From an uncultured Luteitalea sp. (GTDB lineage Bacteria > Acidobacteriota > Vicinamibacteria > Vicinamibacterales > Vicinamibacteraceae), in NCBI GenBank assembly GCA_934541105.1, contig CAKTDA010000001.1, forward strand, positions 124,001 to 188,000: a DNA stretch of 64,000 nucleotides, read 5' to 3'. The translations under genes and the position numbers were made by a program. Positions within the stretch are counted from its first letter, which is position 1; each line of letters begins with the position of its first letter. The notes under the pieces were generated by a model that made no database searches, was not told where the DNA came from, and was given only the letters and a program-made list of their open reading frames with translations. This document shows, one piece after another, positions 46,224 through 54,945 of the stretch.

Positions 46224-46232
46224 CGTGTCGCC

Positions 46233-48005
46233 TCACCGGCGGCGCTGCAGCCGCCGCAGGATCCATTCGCTGCCGAGCAGCCCGAGCACCGCCGCGGCAT
46301 ACCACCACGTTCGCGTGACGCGGACCAGCACCGTTGGTGCGGGCCCCATCGTGCTGCGCAACGCGTCGAGTGCCGGGCCGAGGTCGGCCTCCCGCGCCGC
46401 GGCCGCCCCCGCCTCGCGCTGGTGATGCGCCACGTCGGCCCACGTCGTCGTCTGTGCGATGCCGCTTACGTGTATCACGGCCTGCGCCTCCGCGACCACA
46501 CCTCCATCGCGAACCGCCTCGATCGACAGGCGTGCATCCGAGGGGTCCCAGGGGCGAACGGCGGCAGTCCAGCGACCGTCGCCGGCTGACGCCAGGCGCA
46601 GCGACTGCCGTTGCCCGTTCCAGGCGATCTCCCCGCGCACGTCCGTCGCGCCCGCCGCGTCGATGTCGGGCCGAAGCCGCACGTCGGCATGGACGCGCCG
46701 CCCGGCACCACGACCGCCAGTCCACGCGGTCAACGAGAGGGGCGGCGGGACGTCGGCGGCGAGCGCACGCACGAGCGCCCGCCAGCCGCGATCGAACTCG
46801 GCCCCCTCAGCGGCGCGCCACCGCCAGGCATCGAGCGCACTCACCAGCAGCACACGGCCGGCGCCGAGACCGCGGCCCGCGACGATGGCCTGACGTTCGG
46901 AGTCGAGATACGCCAGCGGCACGGTTCCCGTTGACACGGCGGGCGAGAGCCATTCACGCGTAATCCATCGATGACTCCCGATGGTTGCTGGTCGCGGCTG
47001 CGCGGCACGCCGCACCGGGCCCAGCTCGCCGGGCCACAGGTGTCGCCACGGACCGCCGGTCGGCGCCTCGTCGAGCAGCAGCACGACGGCTCGCCCGCGC
47101 TTGTCGGCGGCCTGCTCCAGGCTCGCGACGTCCTCCCGCGTCAGGGCATCCACGCCGCCGACGATGATGACCGCCGCGTCGTCCTCCCGCAAACGGGCCG
47201 CGTCGGACTGCATGCGGGTCTCCACGGCAATCCCGGGCGCGGCACGCACGTACGTGGACACTGCGATGCCGGGCTCGGCGTCGAGCGCCTGCCGCGCGAA
47301 GCGTGCACTCCACGACGGCCTGGCGTCGAACACGGAGACGCCAGTCGCGAGGGAGGTAACGTCCACGGTGACGTCGGCAGGAGACGCCGCCCGCACGGGA
47401 TGCGTCCCGCTGTAGGTCGCCACGGCGCGCAGTACCTCGTGACCGGGCTGCACCGGCAGCCAGTCGGCCTCGACGGCGAGGATCCCGTCGACAGCACGCG
47501 ATGCGTCGTTCTCGACCAGGGCCACCTCGCGGCCGGACTCGCGATCGCTGATGCGCAGCGTCACGGTCCCGGCACCCGGCGGCACGCCGGCAATCGACGC
47601 CTGCACGGCGACCCGGCCCCCCGAAGCCACACGTGTCGGCACCTGGAGCAGCGTCAGTTCGAGGGTGGGATCCTCGACCCTGACCGCCAACGCGGCAGGC
47701 ATCCGTTCGAGCGCCTCGTTCACGTGGTTCGGGTGTCCAGCCACGATGCGGGCGTCGGCGGCAACCGCGGGCAATGGTTCGCGCGGCTCGACAGGCAAGG
47801 GCGCGCTCCGGACATCGGCCCAGGCGCCAGCCGCGTCGATGACGCGCTGCCGAACACGATCATGCGACGCAGCCGGAAGGTCGTCGGGCATCAGGAGCGC
47901 GAGCACGGGCCTGCGGGGACGCGGACACCCCGGATCGACGACTGCCGCGACGACGGCCGCGAGTGCCAGGCCGCGCAGGATGCGTACGGCTCGCCACCAG
48001 GTCAT
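46233..48005 (-). CDS. Membrane-anchored protein of the MoxR/DUF58 cluster, function unknown
   Basis: 590 residues with an N-terminal hydrophobic segment (RGLALAAVVAAVVDPGC) and a C-terminal helix (WWYAAAVLGLLGSEWILRRL) ending in RRLQRRR. The middle has Ig-like beta stretches (TVTLRISDRESGREVAL) and an alpha/beta part, DDAAVIIVGGVDALTREDVASLEQAADKRGRAVVLLLDE, resembling the degenerate amidotransferase-like/vWA-like domains found in proteins next to BatA. I do not recognise a named family. It overlaps the upstream gene by 4 bp and is 9 bp from tldD copy 2. Confidence 0.72.
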   Translation of the reverse strand: MTWWRAVRILRGLALAAVVAAVVDPGCPRPRRPVLALLMPDDLPAASHDRVRQRVIDAAGAWADVRSAPLPVEPREPLPAVAADARIVAGHPNHVNEALERMPAALAVRVEDPTLELTLLQVPTRVASGGRVAVQASIAGVPPGAGTVTLRISDRESGREVALVENDASRAVDGILAVEADWLPVQPGHEVLRAVATYSGTHPVRAASPADVTVDVTSLATGVSVFDARPSWSARFARQALDAEPGIAVSTYVRAAPGIAVETRMQSDAARLREDDAAVIIVGGVDALTREDVASLEQAADKRGRAVVLLLDEAPTGGPWRHLWPGELGPVRRAAQPRPATIGSHRWITREWLSPAVSTGTVPLAYLDSERQAIVAGRGLGAGRVLLVSALDAWRWRAAEGAEFDRGWRALVRALAADVPPPLSLTAWTGGRGAGRRVHADVRLRPDIDAAGATDVRGEIAWNGQRQSLRLASAGDGRWTAAVRPWDPSDARLSIEAVRDGGVVAEAQAVIHVSGIAQTTTWADVAHHQREAGAAAAREADLGPALDALRSTMGPAPTVLVRVTRTWWYAAAVLGLLGSEWILRRLQRRR

Positions 48006-50023
48006 GGGCGCCGGATGCCTCGTGCGGCTGTGCGCGGCGAGGGGGCCAGTTCACGCCTGTCGCGCGGAAGCGGGACGACCATCCACCCCGGGCTGACGGC
48101 GAGCACGCGCGCGCGCAGGGCACGGGTGACATCATCGGCGCGGCCGGCGACGAGCCCCTGCGCGAGCGACACCCACGCGGCGTCGTCCCTGTCGATGGCA
48201 ACGACTGCGGGCAGCAGGGCCGCGAGGGCCACGCGGTCGTCGTCGGCCGCGGAATCCAGTCGGCCGAGCACGTCGAGCGCCGCCGCACGCTGCGTCTCGT
48301 CGAGTGGTGCCCGCTTCCATCGCGACGACGCGGCGGCCGTGCGGTCGCCCTGCAACCGCCGGGCCTCGTCTACCTGCACAGGCACCGGCAGCGTACGCAT
48401 GAAGTAGCGCGCCTTGCCGAAGGCGGCCTGCACGGCCGCCAGCGCCCGATACTCGTAAGGCAGGGCTTCCCTGACTTCACCGGCCGTGAGGCGCGTCTCG
48501 GCCTGTGCCATCTGGCGGACCGCCTCGGTCAGGTCGCCCTGCCCGCTGTTGGCGAGCCGGCCGGCCTCGACCTCGTGCGAGTGCGCGGCCTCCTCGAACT
48601 CGTCTTCCACTTCGCCACCGAGCATGAAGACGAACTCCGCCCGCACTCGCCGCTGGACCATCGCCAGTTCCTGTGCCTGGCGGCGGTAGTCATCCGCCGT
48701 GATCCGCGGCTCTAGCGCGAGAAGCCGCTCGGTCATCTGGATGACCATGCGCTGGCTGAGTGCGTAGCGGTCCTCGGGATCCGCAAGCGACGCGTCTCCC
48801 CCGGCAGCGGCGCCGGGCTTCGCGATCTCGATGAGGATGCGCTCCGACTCGGCGATGCCTTCGTCGCCGGGCCGTCCATCGCGCGCCACCGCCTGGAAGA
48901 CGACCGAGTCACCAGGCGTCAGGCCCAGCGCGGCGAGGTCCAGCGTGTGGCTCGCCGTCCACGCAGTCGCGGCGGTCCGTGTCACGTGCAGCGGCCACTC
49001 GCCGTCGACGAACGTGAAGCTCTCCCCGCTTCCCGACACCTGCGTGAACCGGAGCGTCAACGCCCGCAACCCGAGGTCGTCGTCAGCGGCAATCCGGATC
49101 GGCACGACTCCTGCAGCCTGCGCCCGTCGAAGGTCGGCGGCCGGCTCGATGATGCGCACGCGCGGGGACGCATCGGGCACGACGACGAGGGCGATGGACG
49201 CGAGCGTCCTGTCGGCTCCGTCGGTGACGAGAAGGACGTCTGACGCCGCGGGGATCAGCGTGACGTGCCCGCGCGCGTCCTCGCGCGTCACCGGCACGGC
49301 GCGTCCGCCAAGACGTGCATGCGCATCGCTTCGCCACCCGTCGAAGACGATGTCGAGCCGGCTGCCGGCGAGCGCCTCGACGCGTACGGGATCCGCGAGG
49401 CGGGCGGTGGCCTGCCTCGCGTACGCCGGCGGCGTCACCGTCACGGACCACCTGACGGGCAACGACGGGGCCGGGGGCGACGACTCGCGCAGTGGACCGG
49501 TCGTTGCCGCCGGTTTGCCTCCACGATTGAGAGGAACGACGTGGCGGCCCACGAGCACGAGTGCGAGGCATGCAAGTGCCAGCGCCCATGCCTGCCGTCG
49601 GATGGGGTGCGGGGGCTTCGAACCCTCGAGCGGAGCACGCGCTTGTGCCGCGAGCCGCGCCGTGATGGACGGAGACGCGGTCGCGCCATGCTCATGCCAG
49701 GCGACGAGCGCGTTGCCCAGGTCCGGATGCGCCTGCTCGATCGCGATGAGGACCGGGAGCACGGTGCGCAGTCCGCGGGTGCGCGCCAGGACGGCAGCGA
49801 ATGCCACCAGGCCCGCTCCAGCGCCGCCGACGAGAGCAACTCCCCGCGGCCTGAGTACGGCCTCGACACCGAGGGCCACGACGACCGCGACGAGCGCAGC
49901 GTACGCGACCGCGTGCCACCGCCAGCGCCGCCGTGCCGCGCGGAGCCAGGCCTGCAGCCACGCGTCGTCGCCTGCAGTGTCTGCACCCGAGGATCCGCCG
50001 CCCATCGGCACGTCAGGCGGCAT
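48002..50023 (-). CDS. Large membrane protein (DUF4175-like) of the MoxR cluster
   Basis: 673 residues with three helices near the N-terminus (~38-58, ~62-82, ~148-168: LALACLALVLVGRHVVPL), then a long soluble part. The middle has Ig-like strands (VRWSVTVTPPAYARQATARL, RVRIIEPAADL) and the second half is helical with the wording seen in DUF4175-type proteins (YALSQRMVIQMTERLLALEPRI, DLTEAVRQMAQAETRLTAGEVREALPYEYRALAAVQ). Role unknown; family placement is tentative. It overlaps its upstream neighbour by 11 bp and the downstream gene by 4 bp. Confidence 0.75.
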   Translation of the reverse strand: MPPDVPMGGGSSGADTAGDDAWLQAWLRAARRRWRWHAVAYAALVAVVVALGVEAVLRPRGVALVGGAGAGLVAFAAVLARTRGLRTVLPVLIAIEQAHPDLGNALVAWHEHGATASPSITARLAAQARAPLEGSKPPHPIRRQAWALALACLALVLVGRHVVPLNRGGKPAATTGPLRESSPPAPSLPVRWSVTVTPPAYARQATARLADPVRVEALAGSRLDIVFDGWRSDAHARLGGRAVPVTREDARGHVTLIPAASDVLLVTDGADRTLASIALVVVPDASPRVRIIEPAADLRRAQAAGVVPIRIAADDDLGLRALTLRFTQVSGSGESFTFVDGEWPLHVTRTAATAWTASHTLDLAALGLTPGDSVVFQAVARDGRPGDEGIAESERILIEIAKPGAAAGGDASLADPEDRYALSQRMVIQMTERLLALEPRITADDYRRQAQELAMVQRRVRAEFVFMLGGEVEDEFEEAAHSHEVEAGRLANSGQGDLTEAVRQMAQAETRLTAGEVREALPYEYRALAAVQAAFGKARYFMRTLPVPVQVDEARRLQGDRTAAASSRWKRAPLDETQRAAALDVLGRLDSAADDDRVALAALLPAVVAIDRDDAAWVSLAQGLVAGRADDVTRALRARVLAVSPGWMVVPLPRDRRELAPSPRTAARGIRRP

Positions 50024-51230
50024 CGGCCTCCACCCGTCCCCGCCGGCGCCAGACCTGTTCCACGATCAGGAGCACCAGGACACCGGCCCATGCCACCCGC
50101 GCGTCGATGCCACCGGGCATCGACGACGCCGAGGGCACCTGCGCATCACGACCGGCCGCGGCTCGCTGGGCGGCCGTCCACATGTCGCCGATGCCTCCCG
50201 TGTTGCGTTCGCGGTCGGCCACGGCTTCGGCCACGCTGACGAGCGACCACCACGCCAGCGGCGACGCTGGCGCGGCGTGCATCGTGAGGACGAGAGTCTC
50301 GCCGGCCCACCAGCCGTGCAGCAGTGGCTCGCCGGTGCCCGCCCGGGCGAGGACACGCGCGTGAGAGGCCGTACGCTCGCCGGGCGTGGTTGTTGTCCGG
50401 ACGTCCAGCGACGATCGCCACGCCGCGTCGCGCAGGCGCAAGTCGTCGGCGATGGCGTCGAGCACACCGGGCATGCCCTGCGTGGAGACGGGGGCGCTGT
50501 CGATTGCCGGCTCGACGTCTGTGCCGGGCCAGGTCACGCGCACCGGGACGCGTGGGCGCGGCGTGCCGGTCTCGCGCAGCCTCCCGACGAGCGCGTCGCG
50601 GACCGGTTCGTCGGCCGCAACCGCGACGACCTCGATTGCGCGGTCGCTGCGGCTCGATGCAGCGGGAGGCACATCGCGGACGACCAATCGATCAACGGCC
50701 TGCAGCCGCACGCCGACGCCGTGCGGCACGGCGGCAATGTCATTCGGTGTGAGTGCGTCGCGCGATCCGTCCCAGAGCACGACCAGTTCCACGCGGCTGT
50801 CGTGCGCCCTCGCCGCGAGGTCGGCGTTGATTGCAGCCAACTGCTCCGCGATGGTGTCGGTCGCCATCACGAGCGAGGACTCCGCCTCGCGCCGGAGTTC
50901 GCTGATCGTCCCGGCCGCGGCGTCCTTCAGGGTCTCGTCGACGACGATCACGCGGTGCAGCCGCTCCTGCCAGGCGCGCTGCCGTGCCGGGGTGACGAGT
51001 GTCGGGCCTGCCGCCGCTGCCGCGATGGCACCGACGATCGTCATCCGGAGAAGCAACAGCGGCACGTCCGCGAAGCGACGGAGACGACGCGACACGGGCG
51101 AGCCGCCGCGCAGGAACCGCAGTGTCGGGAACGGCACCTGCGTGGGCCGGCGGCGCGACAGCAGGTGGGCGACGATCGGGAGCGCGATGGCCAGCGCGAG
51201 CAGGCCGGCGAGCGGCGCGCCCCATCTCAC
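50013..51230 (-). CDS. BatA-like membrane protein
   Basis: 405 residues from a GTG that overlaps the DUF58 stop (GTGA). The N-terminal BatA/aerotolerance domain is clear: GLLALAIALPIVAHLLSRRRPTQVPFPTLRFL, then RFADVPLLLLRMTIVGAIAAAAAGP as second helix. A vWA-like alpha/beta part follows (HRVIVVDETLKDAAAG, VELVVLWDGSRDALT), though the metal-site DxSxS is not intact (VVDETL). A C-terminal helix (ARVAWAGVLVLLIVEQVW) ends the protein. A longer upstream reading would overlap DUF58 and is rejected. Confidence 0.82.
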   Translation of the reverse strand: MRWGAPLAGLLALAIALPIVAHLLSRRRPTQVPFPTLRFLRGGSPVSRRLRRFADVPLLLLRMTIVGAIAAAAAGPTLVTPARQRAWQERLHRVIVVDETLKDAAAGTISELRREAESSLVMATDTIAEQLAAINADLAARAHDSRVELVVLWDGSRDALTPNDIAAVPHGVGVRLQAVDRLVVRDVPPAASSRSDRAIEVVAVAADEPVRDALVGRLRETGTPRPRVPVRVTWPGTDVEPAIDSAPVSTQGMPGVLDAIADDLRLRDAAWRSSLDVRTTTTPGERTASHARVLARAGTGEPLLHGWWAGETLVLTMHAAPASPLAWWSLVSVAEAVADRERNTGGIGDMWTAAQRAAAGRDAQVPSASSMPGGIDARVAWAGVLVLLIVEQVWRRRGRVEADAA

Positions 51231-52138
51231 CGCGCGCCCCCAGCCTGTGGCGCGCGCAGGGCCGTGAACTCGCGCAGCGTCGTGTCGATCCCCCGTTCGG
51301 TCCCGGCATCGACCCATGTGATGCCTTCGGCCCGCGCCATCTCGCGATGCCCGGCGACGAAGGCCGCGAACCTCGACGCATACGCCCCGCGCTCCGCCAC
51401 CGCATTGGTCACGATCCGCTCACCCGTCTCGAGGTCGACGAACTCCGCATCGCCAGTCCCCGGAAGCGTCCGCTCCTCCGGCGTGGACACGTGGAAGACG
51501 ACGACCTCGTGCCCCATGCGCCGCAGTTCGCGGAGTGCGGCGGTCCATCCGTCGGCACCGTACACATCCGAGATCAGCACGACGCAGCCACGCCGCCCGA
51601 GTCGCGCAGCCGCGCGCCGCAGATCGCCGTCGAGGTCGGTGCCGCCGCGGGCCTCGAGCCGCCCCAGCGAACCGAGGACGCGCACGAGGTGGCTGCGCCC
51701 CGTACGCGCCGCGAGCGCCGTCGTTGCCACATCGTCATGCGCCACGAGGCCGACCGCTTCGCCCTGCTGCACGAGGAGATAGGCGAGCGCCGCTGCGAGG
51801 AGGCGTGCCACCTGCAGCTTCGTCACGCCACGTCCGTCCGCGTACGCCATCGACCGGCTCGTGTCGAGCGCCACCATGACCGGCCACTCGGTCGTCGCGC
51901 GATGGACGCGGGTGTACAGGCGATCGGTCCGGGCGTAGTGCTTCCAGTCGAGATGCTTGAGATCGTCGCCCGGGAGGTACGGGCGCATCTGCTGGAACTC
52001 CGCGCCGGTTCCCGTGTAGGGGCTGCGATGGCTGCCGAGCCTGGCGCCCTCGACGATCAGGCGCGCGGCCAGTTCGAGGTCGGCAATCTGCGCGAGCAGC
52101 GCCGGGTCGAGCGTCAGCGCGTGCGGCGTGGCGCTCAC
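51227..52138 (-). CDS. DUF58 domain protein
   Basis: 303 residues from a GTG that overlaps the moxR stop (GTGA). The DUF58 hallmark GTGAEFQQMRPYLPGDDLKHLDWKHYARTD is followed by a vWA-like fold with an intact DTSRSM (MVALDTSRSMAYADG). In MoxR systems DUF58 proteins are clients or adaptors of the AAA+ ATPase. Soluble, without membrane helices. Confidence 0.92.
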   Translation of the reverse strand: MSATPHALTLDPALLAQIADLELAARLIVEGARLGSHRSPYTGTGAEFQQMRPYLPGDDLKHLDWKHYARTDRLYTRVHRATTEWPVMVALDTSRSMAYADGRGVTKLQVARLLAAALAYLLVQQGEAVGLVAHDDVATTALAARTGRSHLVRVLGSLGRLEARGGTDLDGDLRRAAARLGRRGCVVLISDVYGADGWTAALRELRRMGHEVVVFHVSTPEERTLPGTGDAEFVDLETGERIVTNAVAERGAYASRFAAFVAGHREMARAEGITWVDAGTERGIDTTLREFTALRAPQAGGAR

Positions 52139-53127
52139 GCGCGGGCCGAGACCTCGTCGAGCACCCGCGCGACGAGTGCGTCGGCGTCGAGCCCCTCCGC
52201 TTCGGCCTGGAAGTTGACGAGCACGCGATGGCGCAACACGGGCAGCGCGAGGGACCGGACGTCCTCGAGCGACACGGTCGCCCGCCCGTCGAGCAGGGCG
52301 CGCGCCTTGCCGCACAGCAGGAGCGCCTGGCCGGCGCGCGGTCCCGCGCCCCATCGCACGTACCGGGTGACCACCGAGGGGGCGTCGTCGGTGCCTGGAC
52401 GTGTGGCCCGGACGAGCCGCGCCGCGTAGTCCACGACGTTGCTCGCCACCGGCACCTCGCGAACGAGCGCGTGCACGGCGGCGACATCGGTGCCACTCGC
52501 GACGATTGTCGGCCCTGCCTGCGGCGCACTCGTGGTCTGCACGAGCATCTGCCGCTCGTCGGCCGCCGTCGGGTAGCCGATGACGACGTTCAGGAGGAAG
52601 CGATCGAGCTGCGCCTCGGGAAGGCTGTACGTGCCTTCCTGCTCGATGGGATTCTGCGTCGCAAGCACGAACTGCGGGGACGGCAGCTCATACCGCACGC
52701 CACCCACGGTCACCTGGCGCTCCTGCATCGCCTCGAGCAGGGCTGCCTGCGTCCGGGGCGGCGTGCGATTGATTTCGTCGGCAAGGAGGATGTGCGCGAA
52801 CACGGGCCCGCGAAGGAACCGCACCTCGCGTCGTCCCGTCGTCCGGTCCTCTTCGATCACCTCGGCGCCGACAATGTCGGACGGCATCAGGTCCGGGGTG
52901 AACTGGATGCGATTGAACGACAGGTCGACGGTGTGGGCGAGCGTCTTGATGATGAGCGTCTTCGCGAGACCCGGCACACCGCGGAGCAGGCAGTGCCCGC
53001 CCGCGAAGAACGTCGTCAGGATCTCGCGCAGGACGGCGCGCTGACCGACGATGGTGCGCTCGAGCTCGGCCTCGAGCCGGCGTCCGAGATCGGCGGCCTC
53101 GTCGATCGACAACGCGGGGGCGGGCAT
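52135..53127 (-). CDS. moxR: MoxR-family AAA+ ATPase
   Basis: 330 residues. Walker A GVPGLAKT, Walker B ILLADEINRTPPRTQAALLEAMQE, sensor 1 VLATQNPIEQEGTYSLPEAQLDRFLL, and the C-terminal lid. MoxR ATPases help mature or remodel protein complexes together with vWA-domain partners. It opens the eight-gene minus-strand series and is divergent from murQ. Confidence 0.94.
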   Translation of the reverse strand: MPAPALSIDEAADLGRRLEAELERTIVGQRAVLREILTTFFAGGHCLLRGVPGLAKTLIIKTLAHTVDLSFNRIQFTPDLMPSDIVGAEVIEEDRTTGRREVRFLRGPVFAHILLADEINRTPPRTQAALLEAMQERQVTVGGVRYELPSPQFVLATQNPIEQEGTYSLPEAQLDRFLLNVVIGYPTAADERQMLVQTTSAPQAGPTIVASGTDVAAVHALVREVPVASNVVDYAARLVRATRPGTDDAPSVVTRYVRWGAGPRAGQALLLCGKARALLDGRATVSLEDVRSLALPVLRHRVLVNFQAEAEGLDADALVARVLDEVSARA

Positions 53128-53137
53128 GTGGGCAGCG

Positions 53138-53146
53138 ATTGTAGCA
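53138..53146 (-). promoter_or_regulatory. Extended -10 element for the moxR operon
   Basis: On the minus strand: TGC followed by TACAAT, an extended -10 (TGnTATAAT pattern, one mismatch). It ends 10 bp before the moxR ATG at 53127, implying a leaderless or very short-leader message. Confidence 0.45.
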
Positions 53147-53159
53147 ATGGCGCGGCATG

Positions 53160-53189
53160 GGCCCGGGCGGTCGCCGGTCCGCCCGGGCC
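53160..53189. repeat. 11-bp inverted repeat between moxR and murQ promoters
   Basis: Perfect arms at 53160-53170 and 53179-53189 (core GCCCGGGCGG) with an 8-nt loop, directly upstream of the murQ -35. It may be an operator for either divergent transcript. Confidence 0.45.
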
Positions 53190-53194
53190 TCGCG

Positions 53195-53223
53195 TTGACA
53201 CGTCCCGGACCCCGCGCTACGCT
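53195..53223 (+). promoter_or_regulatory. Sigma-70-type promoter of murQ
   Basis: Perfect -35 TTGACA (53195-53200), ideal 17-bp spacer, -10 TACGCT (53218-53223). The start codon lies 40 bp downstream. This is the best-formed promoter in the window. Confidence 0.6.
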
Positions 53224-53263
53224 TCACCGGTTTCCGGGCGTCCTGCCGGAACGAGCACTGCTC

Positions 53264-54217
53264 ATGCCTGCAATGTCGAAGTGGGAAGCCCTCCCCACCG
53301 AAGCGATCAACCCCAACAGCCTCTCGCTCGACACCGCCTCGATTGGCGATGTCATCGACCTGATGGTTGCCGAGGATCGCAAGGTGGTCGCCGCCGTCCA
53401 CAAGGAGAAGGACCGGATCACGGCCGGCGTGCAGATGGTCACCGAGTCGTTCCGCAAGGGCGGCCGCGTGATCTTCGTCGGCGCCGGCACCAGCGGCCGG
53501 CTTGGCGTCGTGGAGGCCGCGGAGATGCCGCCGACGTTCGGCGTGCCCGCCACGCGCGTGCGCGCGGTGATGGCCGGCGGCAAGGAGTCGATGTTCACGC
53601 CGAAGGAAGGCGTGGAGGACGACTACGAGGAGGGATCGCGCGCCGTCGCCCGCCTGCGGCCGCAGAAGCGCGACGTCGTGATTGGCATCTCGGCGAGCGG
53701 CGTCACGCCGTTCGTGCGTGGCGCACTCACCCGTGCCCGCCAGGCGGGGTTGCGCGTGATCTTCGTCACGTGCTGGCCCGGCAGCGAACTCCAGAACTTC
53801 GTCGACCTCATCATCGCGCCGGCCGTGGGCCCCGAGGTGCTGACGGGCTCGACGCGCCTCAAGGCCGGCACCGCGACGAAGATGGTGCTCAACATGCTCA
53901 CCACCATCGCGATGGTGCGCAGCGGCAAGGCCTACGGCAACCTGATGGTCGACGTCCAGGCCACCAACGACAAGCTCAAGGATCGCGCGCGGCGCATCAT
54001 CGCCATGACGACGGGCGTGGACTACGACGCCGCCGGCAAGCTGTTGAAGGCCGCCGGTAACGACGTCAAGGCAGCCATCGTGATGCAACGCACCGGCCTG
54101 TCGCGCGCCAAGGCGCTCGCCAGGCTGCGGGCCTCGCACGACTCGGTGCGCGAGGCGGTCGGCGAGGATGCCGAGCCCCGCCTGCGCGCCCTCCTCGGCC
54201 TCGACAGGAAGCCCTAG
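53264..54217 (+). CDS. murQ: N-acetylmuramic acid 6-phosphate etherase
   Basis: Splits the lactyl ether of MurNAc-6-phosphate, giving GlcNAc-6-phosphate during peptidoglycan recycling. 317 residues: SIS domain with VGAGTSGRLGVVEAAEMPPTF (GTSGR at 75-79), SASGVTPFVRGAL, and the family blocks STRLKAGTATKMVLNMLTT and YGNLMVDVQATNDKLKDRA; a C-terminal UBA-like helical end. Two ATGs are possible (53264, 53273); GGAACGAG favours the first. Convergent with nagB, overlapping by 4 bp. Confidence 0.95.
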   Translation: MPAMSKWEALPTEAINPNSLSLDTASIGDVIDLMVAEDRKVVAAVHKEKDRITAGVQMVTESFRKGGRVIFVGAGTSGRLGVVEAAEMPPTFGVPATRVRAVMAGGKESMFTPKEGVEDDYEEGSRAVARLRPQKRDVVIGISASGVTPFVRGALTRARQAGLRVIFVTCWPGSELQNFVDLIIAPAVGPEVLTGSTRLKAGTATKMVLNMLTTIAMVRSGKAYGNLMVDVQATNDKLKDRARRIIAMTTGVDYDAAGKLLKAAGNDVKAAIVMQRTGLSRAKALARLRASHDSVREAVGEDAEPRLRALLGLDRKP

Positions 54218-54945
54218 CGGATCTGCGAGCCTGCCGCGCCGTCGCAGATCAACTCGACGTCGCCGTGCAGTTGCAGGAACGACGCCGGCAGGTGCGTCGT
54301 CACGTCGCCGCCGAGCATCCGCGCGACCGTGGCCGCCTTCTCGGCACCCGTCACGAGCAGCAGCACGCGACGCGCCTTCAGGATCGTCCCCATCCCCATC
54401 GTCATGGCCTCGGTCGGCACCTGCGAGACGTCGCCGCCGAAGAAGCCGGCGTTGGCCTTGCGCGACGGCTCGAGCAGCTGCACGCGGTGGGTCCGCACAT
54501 TGAGCGTGTCGGCCGGCTCGTTGAAGCCGATGTGCCCGTTGCCGCCGAGCCCCAGGATCTGGAGATCGATGCCGCCTGCCGCCGCGATGCGATCCTCGAA
54601 GCGCGCGCACTCGGCGTCGGCGTCGGCCGCGAGGCCGTCGAGCACGTGGCCCTGCCCGGCGGTCATGTTGACGCGGTCGAAGAGGTAGCGCCGCATGTAG
54701 GCGCGGTAGCTGCCCGGATGGTCCTCGCCGATGCCGACGAACTCGTCGAGGTTGAACGTCGTGACCTGCGAGAAGTCCAGCGTGCCGGCGGCGTGCCGCT
54801 CGGCGAGCAGGTCGTACATCACGATGGGCGTGCGTCCGGTCGGCAGGCCGAGCACGGCGCGGGGATTGTCGTGCAGGAGATCGGCCACGCGTTGCGCGGC
54901 GAGATCGGCAACATCCTGCGGGTCGTCACAGAGCGAGATGATCAC
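54214..54945 (-). CDS. nagB: Glucosamine-6-phosphate deaminase
   Basis: Converts glucosamine-6-phosphate to fructose-6-phosphate and ammonia. 243 residues, typical of the short NagB form. Catalytic Asp67 in FNLDEFVGI, and GLGGNGHIGFNEP with His138 and Glu143. PTGRTP binds phosphate. Expected partner NagA is not in the window. Its start lies 20 bp inside the upstream kinase gene. Confidence 0.95.
   Translation of the reverse strand: MIISLCDDPQDVADLAAQRVADLLHDNPRAVLGLPTGRTPIVMYDLLAERHAAGTLDFSQVTTFNLDEFVGIGEDHPGSYRAYMRRYLFDRVNMTAGQGHVLDGLAADADAECARFEDRIAAAGGIDLQILGLGGNGHIGFNEPADTLNVRTHRVQLLEPSRKANAGFFGGDVSQVPTEAMTMGMGTILKARRVLLLVTGAEKAATVARMLGGDVTTHLPASFLQLHGDVELICDGAAGSQIR

Noticed and set aside
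48831..51782. Plus-strand frame of nearly 1000 codons opposite the BatA-like and DUF4175-like genes
   Set aside because: Ser/Arg/Ala/Thr-rich with no recognisable fold, while the minus-strand frames overlap each other in proper operon fashion.
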